NCBI RefSeq assembly: GCF_049674955.1
Contig: NZ_CP187232.1
Location: forward strand, 8,308,001 to 8,372,000
DNA length: 64,000 nucleotides
DNA from: Sphaerisporangium viridialbum
GTDB lineage: Bacteria > Actinomycetota > Actinomycetes > Streptosporangiales > Streptosporangiaceae
Reading direction: 5' to 3'
Positions 59,661 to 64,000 of this stretch are shown piece by piece. The notes beneath the pieces are model-generated. The model did no database searches. It was not told where the DNA came from and was given only the letters and a program-made list of their open reading frames with translations. Each line of letters opens with the position of its first letter. Position 1 is the first letter of the stretch. The position numbers and the translations under genes are program-made.

Positions 59661-61400
59661 ATGGGCCACGGGCACGATCACCCTCACGATCACTCTCATG
59701 CTCACCCGCACGACCACTCTCACGGCGCCGAGCACGCCCATGACCAGGGCGAGATGTCGCCGGTCGTGGACATGTCGGTCCCCGACGCCGAGCTCTCCCC
59801 CGGGCAGCTCTCGCGCCGCACGATGTTCCGCCGTGCGGGCCTGCTGGGCGCCGGCCTGACCGCCGCGGGCGTCCTCGGCACCGCGGGCGAGGCCGCCGCC
59901 GCGACCCCGCAGCGCGTGCGGCACAACACCGAGCCGCGCGACGGCTACCTGTGGCTCGCCGGTGACCACCACATCCACACCCAGTACAGCTCCGACGGCA
60001 TGTACAAGGTGAGCGACCACGTCAAGCACGCCAACGCGTACGGCCTCGACTGGATGGTCATCACCGACCACGGCAGCGTCGCCCACGCCAAGATCGGCGT
60101 CGACAAGGTCAACCCCGACATCGTCGCCGCTCGCAAGATCGTCAAGGACACCCTGGTCTTCCAGGGGCTGGAGTGGAACATCCCGGCCGCCGAGCACGGC
60201 ACGGTCTTCGTGGCCCCCGGCCGCAACGAGCTCGCCACCCTCAAGGAGTTCGAGAACTCCTTCGACGGCTCGGTGAAGAACGCGAGCGGCAGCTCCCCGC
60301 AGAACGAGGCCCTCGCCATCGCGGGGCTCAACTTCCTGGCCGACGCCGTGAAGAAGCGCCGTGTCGAGGCCGCGCTGTTCCTCGCCAACCACCCCTCCCG
60401 CAAGGGCCTCGACACCCCGCACGAGATCCGGGCCTGGCGGGACGCCGCGCCGGGGATCGCCGTGGGCATGGAAGGCGCGCCGGGCCACCAGGCCGCGGGC
60501 ATCGCCAAGCCGAACGGGCCGGGCTCCGGCCGCGGCTTCTACGACAGCAGCCCCAGCGCCGACTCCTGGGCCTCCTACCCGCCCGAGAGCTACAAGACCT
60601 TCGGCGGCTTCGACTGGATGACCGCGACCGTCGGCGGCCTGTGGGACAGCCTGCTCGCCGAGGGCAAGAGCTGGTGGATCACCGCCAACTCCGACTCGCA
60701 CACGGTCTACGGCGACACCAGTGACCGTGGGCCCGGCAGCGACTTCAACGCCAACGGCAAGTACAACGACCCCGTCTACAAGGGCTCGTTCAACCTGGGG
60801 AACGGCGACTTCTGGCCGGGCTACTACAGCCGGACCCACGTCGGCGCCAAGGGTTTCTCGTACACGGACGTCATGGACGGCATCCGCGAGGGTCGCGTCT
60901 GGGTGGACCACGGCGGCCTGATCAGCGCCCTGGTCGTGCGTGCCCGGCAGGCGGGGACCGGACAGCGCGGAGTGTCCCTCGGTGACACCCTGCACGTGCG
61001 CAAGGGCTCGAAGGTCGAGGTCTCCATCGAGATCACGCTGGCCAACCAGCCGAACTGGGCGCAGTTCATCCCGACGCTGGCCCGCGTGGACGTCATCCAG
61101 GGCGACGTCACGGGACCGGCCGCCAACAAGGACGTCTTCACTGCCCCGGCCACCAAGGTCGTCAAGTCGTTCGAGGTCGGCAAGAACACCGGCACGGTCA
61201 CGCTGACCTACCAGGTCGGCGCCGTGGACCGCCCGGTCTACGTACGCCTGCGCGGCACCGACGGCAACCGCGGCGCCGCCGGGCTGCTCGGCGCGTCGGT
61301 CGACCCGAACGGCCCCCAGATCGACGTCTTCGGCGACGCCGACCCCTGGAAGGACCTGTGGTTCTACAGCAACCCCATCTGGATCGTGCCCCGCGGATGA
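59661..61400 (+). CDS. Tat-exported PHP-domain phosphoesterase with His-rich leader
   Basis: 579 aa. ATG 59661 (GGAAGGG upstream) starts a leader with many His (MGHGHDHPHDHSHAHPHDHS), then a Tat signal (SRRTMFRRAGLLGAGLTAAG, ~residues 51-70) and a PHP fold: GDHHIHTQYSSDG, VITDHGSV, FQGLEWNIP, LFLANHPSRKG and TANSDSH, which supply the metal ligands. A C-terminal beta domain follows. The His-rich part would lie on the cytoplasmic side of the signal and may load metal before export. Substrate unknown (phosphoester or phosphonate type). Coupled to the next gene by a 4-nt overlap. Confidence 0.88.
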   Translation: MGHGHDHPHDHSHAHPHDHSHGAEHAHDQGEMSPVVDMSVPDAELSPGQLSRRTMFRRAGLLGAGLTAAGVLGTAGEAAAATPQRVRHNTEPRDGYLWLAGDHHIHTQYSSDGMYKVSDHVKHANAYGLDWMVITDHGSVAHAKIGVDKVNPDIVAARKIVKDTLVFQGLEWNIPAAEHGTVFVAPGRNELATLKEFENSFDGSVKNASGSSPQNEALAIAGLNFLADAVKKRRVEAALFLANHPSRKGLDTPHEIRAWRDAAPGIAVGMEGAPGHQAAGIAKPNGPGSGRGFYDSSPSADSWASYPPESYKTFGGFDWMTATVGGLWDSLLAEGKSWWITANSDSHTVYGDTSDRGPGSDFNANGKYNDPVYKGSFNLGNGDFWPGYYSRTHVGAKGFSYTDVMDGIREGRVWVDHGGLISALVVRARQAGTGQRGVSLGDTLHVRKGSKVEVSIEITLANQPNWAQFIPTLARVDVIQGDVTGPAANKDVFTAPATKVVKSFEVGKNTGTVTLTYQVGAVDRPVYVRLRGTDGNRGAAGLLGASVDPNGPQIDVFGDADPWKDLWFYSNPIWIVPRG

Positions 61401-61948
61401 TCCTCGGACTGGACGCGGGCTCGCGGACGGTCACAGAAGCCGAGCACCTTCTCCATGACATGGTGAAGGTGCTCGGCCTTCCGGCCGGCACCGTGGGCTG
61501 CACGCACTTCGTACGACCCGAGTCGGGCGCACCGCACGTCGCCTGCTCGCTGGTCCTCCAGGCGCCTCCCTCGGGACTCCCCGAGAACGTGGGCGCCGCG
61601 CTGGGCGACAGCCGTACCGGACCGGACGACCTCGCGGAGGGCGCCGCGCTCGCGGCGGCCGAGCACGCCGCCGGAGCCGGCGGCCGCCTGGTCCTGTTCC
61701 CCGGCCACGACGAGCTGAACGGCACGCTAACCGTCGCCGAGGTGCTGGCCGGCTCCTCGATCGAGCAGGTCGTCGTGCTGGCTCAGGCCGGGGATCCGTC
61801 GCCGGACACGCTCGTCGTGACCAACGACCACGTACGGCCGCAGTGGCGCGACGGGCGCGTGGTCCTGCTCACCATGCCCGCCGCGGGGGGCCGCCTCATG
61901 CCCGCCGAGGTGCCGAACCCCACGCCGTGCTGCGTGGACCACGGCTGA
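61397..61948 (+). CDS. Unrecognised protein coupled to the PHP-domain gene
   Basis: 183 aa. ATG 61397 overlaps the PHP stop (ATGA). No signal or membrane segment. It contains MILGLDAGSRTVTEAEHLLHD, LVLFPGHDELNGTL and a C-terminal TPCCVDHG; Cys and His near the end and GCTHF near residue 35 may bind metal. I do not recognise the family; the tight coupling suggests a cytoplasmic partner of the PHP protein. Confidence 0.7.
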   Translation: MILGLDAGSRTVTEAEHLLHDMVKVLGLPAGTVGCTHFVRPESGAPHVACSLVLQAPPSGLPENVGAALGDSRTGPDDLAEGAALAAAEHAAGAGGRLVLFPGHDELNGTLTVAEVLAGSSIEQVVVLAQAGDPSPDTLVVTNDHVRPQWRDGRVVLLTMPAAGGRLMPAEVPNPTPCCVDHG

Positions 61949-61994
61949 CCCATCTCAGACACGGCCTCCCGCGAGGTCCATGACTGAGGGTCAG
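61945..61994. terminator. Possible convergent terminator
   Basis: CTGACCC...CTCAG (from 61945) can pair with CTGAGGGTCAG (61984-61994), overlapping both stop codons of the convergent genes. The stem has a bulge and the loop is long. Confidence 0.35.
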
Positions 61995-62590
61995 CGCGGT
62001 GCCGGGGTCATGCTGGTGAAGGCGGCGACGGTGCCTTCGAGCTGGAGGCGCAGCTCGGCGGGGGTGATCTCGGGGTCGAGCAGGGCGCTGACGCACTGGC
62101 GGCGCAGCGCGCGGTCGAGCACCCCCGCGGAACGGTCGCCGAGCCCCGGGTAGGCGAGCTGGATGGTGCCGACCAGGCCGACGATCTCGGTGGCCAGGGC
62201 CTCGTCGAGATGGGCGCGGAAGGTGTCGACGCCGAGGTACGCGGCGGCGAGCACCGAGGGCGCGACGAAGGCGCCGGCGGCGGAGGTGAGGGTGTCCAGG
62301 CTCGCGGCGAGGAAGGCCCTCGGATCGGCCGTGGCCAGGTGCCCGTGGCGGGCCCGGAAGTCCGCGCACACGCGTTCGAGGTTGGCCGGTGAAAGCCCGA
62401 AGAGCAGGAGCTCCCGTTTGTTCGGGAAGTAGTGGTAGAGGCCGCCCACCGACATGCTCGCGGCCCGGGCGGCGCGGGCCATCGTGATCTCGCGCGCGCC
62501 GTGCACGCTGATGAGCGGCGCGACCGCGAGGAAGATCTCCTGCTGCCGCCTGACCCGATCCTCAGCCGGTCGCCCGATTTTTCCGAACAT
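61991..62590 (-). CDS. TetR-family transcriptional regulator
   Basis: 199 aa. HTH: EITMARAARAASMSVGGLYH with YFPNKRELLLFGLSPANLER; the C-terminal ~130 residues form the ligand/dimer part. ATG 62590 precedes the family start. It is divergent from the SnoaL-like gene (129-nt gap), the most likely target. Confidence 0.9.
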   Translation of the reverse strand: MFGKIGRPAEDRVRRQQEIFLAVAPLISVHGAREITMARAARAASMSVGGLYHYFPNKRELLLFGLSPANLERVCADFRARHGHLATADPRAFLAASLDTLTSAAGAFVAPSVLAAAYLGVDTFRAHLDEALATEIVGLVGTIQLAYPGLGDRSAGVLDRALRRQCVSALLDPEITPAELRLQLEGTVAAFTSMTPAPR

Positions 62591-62719
62591 GGGGGCTGAT
62601 TCCTCTCAACAATCCGGCCTTTTCTTGTCTGCTCTGGCCTGGATCAGAAGACTGCTCGTACCGGGGGTCTCCGGGCCACCGCGACATCATCACTTCACCG
62701 TGCCAGACGGAGGAAAGCC

Positions 62720-63103
62720 GTGAGCGACAGCAACGTCGACATTATCAAACGCGTCTATGACGCCTTTCAGACGCGCGACTTCGGCGTGATCGGGGAGTTG
62801 TTCGACCCCCAGGTGGAGATCCACCAGTCGGAGCTGCTGCCGTGGGGCGGGCACTTCAAGGGCCACGAGGGGGCGGTCGCCTTCTTCACCGAACTGCTGC
62901 GCAACATCGACCCGCAGCTGACGGTCGAGCGGCTCATCGACGCGGGCGACCACGTGGTGGAGATCGGCCGGACCGTCGGGCTGACCGCCGCCGCCGTCCC
63001 CTTCGACCTCCCCGAGATCCACGTGTGGGAGTTCAGCGGGGGCAAGATCGTGCGCATGGAGATCTACATCGACACCCCGGCGATGCTCGCCCACCTCGCC
63101 TGA
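62720..63103 (+). CDS. SnoaL-like / NTF2-fold protein
   Basis: 127 aa, full length for the fold. Start GTG 62720 follows GGAGGAAAG. Pattern: IIKRVYDAFQTRDFGVIGEL, VEIHQSELLPWGGHFKGHEG and WEFSGGKIVRMEIYIDTPAM. SnoaL-like proteins include cyclases and isomerases, but most are uncharacterised. Next to a divergent TetR gene; the XdhC-like gene follows after 32 nt. Confidence 0.88.
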   Translation: MSDSNVDIIKRVYDAFQTRDFGVIGELFDPQVEIHQSELLPWGGHFKGHEGAVAFFTELLRNIDPQLTVERLIDAGDHVVEIGRTVGLTAAAVPFDLPEIHVWEFSGGKIVRMEIYIDTPAMLAHLA

Positions 63104-63135
63104 CCCTTCCCGGGATCCGGTGGAAGACTGTCCGC

Positions 63136-63678
63136 ATGGCCCATTCGCAGGACACCCATTCACCCGAGGCGGACCCGGCCTGCGCCGTCGCGCACGGTGA
63201 AGCGGCGGCCCCGGCCACCGACCGCACCCTGGTCGCCGTGTTCGCCTCCCCCGTAGCCGGCCACCTGCTGCGCTACGCCGCGGATCTCGGGTTCCGCGGG
63301 ATCCTCCTGGAGCCCGACGCCGGCCGCGCCGCGGCCGTGGGAACGTCCGGCTTCGAGGTCGTCACCGGCCCGCCCGGCGATCTGGACCGCACCGCCGACG
63401 TGGTGGTGACCGACCACCACCGCCCCGAGCTCGGCACCGTGCTGAGCGACCTGCTCGCCCGCGAGTGCCGGTGGATCGGGGTGCTCGGCAACCCGCGCCA
63501 CCCGGGGCCGCACGTCGCGGCACTGGCCGGGCTCGGCGTACCGGACGAGGACATCGCGAGGGTGCACCGGCCGGTCGGGCTCAACATCGGCTCCCGCACG
63601 CCCCCGGAGATCGCGATCGCGACCCTGGCCGGCCTCCTCGCCGACCGCAACGGCCGCCCCGGCGGCTTCACCTTCTGA
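63136..63678 (+). CDS. XdhC-type Rossmann-domain protein
   Basis: 180 aa. The sequence matches only the C-terminal Rossmann part of XdhC/CoxF-like molybdenum-hydroxylase accessory proteins: WIGVLGNPRHPGPHVAAL, GVPDEDIARVHRPVGLNIGS and RTPPEIAIATLAGLLADRNG. The usual N-terminal XdhC_CoxI domain is absent, replaced by ~30 low-complexity residues. No xanthine or CO dehydrogenase genes are in the window. Start ATG 63136 chosen by position. Confidence 0.8.
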   Translation: MAHSQDTHSPEADPACAVAHGEAAAPATDRTLVAVFASPVAGHLLRYAADLGFRGILLEPDAGRAAAVGTSGFEVVTGPPGDLDRTADVVVTDHHRPELGTVLSDLLARECRWIGVLGNPRHPGPHVAALAGLGVPDEDIARVHRPVGLNIGSRTPPEIAIATLAGLLADRNGRPGGFTF

Positions 63679-63862
63679 CGGCGGCCCGCCGCCAGGGGCC
63701 GTACCTCATCGGGAGCCGAGTGCCGGCCGCACGCCGAGGCCGATGAGCACGACGCCGGAGACCTGCGAGCGCCGACCTCGCGGGCTCTGGGGGAAAGGGG
63801 GTGCTGGGCTCGTTTCTCCGGGGCTTCTAGCCACCTGTCCCCGGCATCTGCATGATTGACGC

Positions 63863-64000
63863 ATGGCTGAAGACGCGACCCCGGTACCGGCGTGGCAGGC
63901 GATGACCGAGGCCCAGGTCCGCCGGTGGGAGGAAGTCCTGGGCGGCATCGCCGAGATGCTCCCGCCCGGACCCGCGTGCGTGGTGGTCGACGGGGCCGCC
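63863..64000 (+). CDS. Unidentified protein, cut by window end
   Basis: 46 codons are visible from ATG 63863: MAEDATPVPAWQAMTEAQ, then PGPACVVVDGAA at the edge. The last part has the form of a strand leading into a nucleotide-binding (P-loop) turn, as in uridine-kinase-like proteins, but the turn itself is outside. No better call possible. Confidence 0.45.
   Translation, partial: MAEDATPVPAWQAMTEAQVRRWEEVLGGIAEMLPPGPACVVVDGAA

Overview
The window is one 64 kb stretch of a high-GC actinomycete chromosome. Codon use, the NgcEFG chitin-sugar transporter, a CebR-type operator, CBM2 cellulases, a PucR regulator and a group 1h (high-affinity) [NiFe]-hydrogenase operon together suggest a filamentous soil actinomycete. 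Streptosporangiales is my best guess, but nothing here fixes the genus. There is one tRNA (His) and no rRNA, CRISPR array, phage or intact insertion sequence.

Layout. Positions 1-11,100: a pseudokinase-like membrane protein, a DUF2510 membrane protein, oligoribonuclease, tRNA-His, a tiny LuxR regulator, lysine 6-aminotransferase, an HdeD-like protein, an M20 amidohydrolase, a hemolysin III protein, a degenerate penicillin-binding protein, a spermidine-synthase-like protein and a class II aldolase. Positions 11,580-17,700: an orphan membrane protein, a thioesterase, pterin dehydratase, an AhpD-like protein, a secreted M6 protease and a PucR regulator. Positions 17,680-21,050: ngcEFG with a 17-nt palindromic operator. 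Positions 21,500-30,500: DUF4032 and DUF523 proteins, a flavin monooxygenase divergent from a GntR-TetR fusion regulator, an alpha/beta hydrolase, a GH5 cellulase and two small redox enzymes.

Positions 30,553-41,959 (minus strand) hold the hydrogenase operon, read SIS protein, HypC-like, SIS protein, hhyS, hhyL, NifU-like, DUF5947, DUF6084, a 450-aa protein, maturation protease, a 34-aa membrane peptide, hypA, hypC, hypD, hypE. Many junctions are 4-nt stop/start overlaps. hypB and hypF are absent from the window. A decayed region and a dienelactone hydrolase / phosphoribosyltransferase-erythromycin esterase pair follow.

Positions 45,833-50,345 are the most unusual part: two tandem family 2B encapsulin shell genes followed by a polyprenyl-transferase cargo gene. 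By eye the shell genes are identical at the DNA level over 1,054 nt and 299 nt, and differ only in one block of about 110 nt (about 37 codons) whose codon use does not match the flanks. This looks like a two-component shell whose subunits differ in a single cassette.

Positions 50,355-64,000: a MarR/MFS pair with a palindromic operator, formaldehyde dehydrogenase, a GH6 cellobiohydrolase under a perfect CebR box, an acyltransferase, a secreted SurE-like phosphatase next to a TetR gene, a Tat-exported PHP-domain protein with a histidine-rich leader coupled to an unknown protein, a second TetR, a SnoaL-like protein, an XdhC Rossmann-domain protein and a gene cut by the window end. All identities come from reading motifs; no database search was run.
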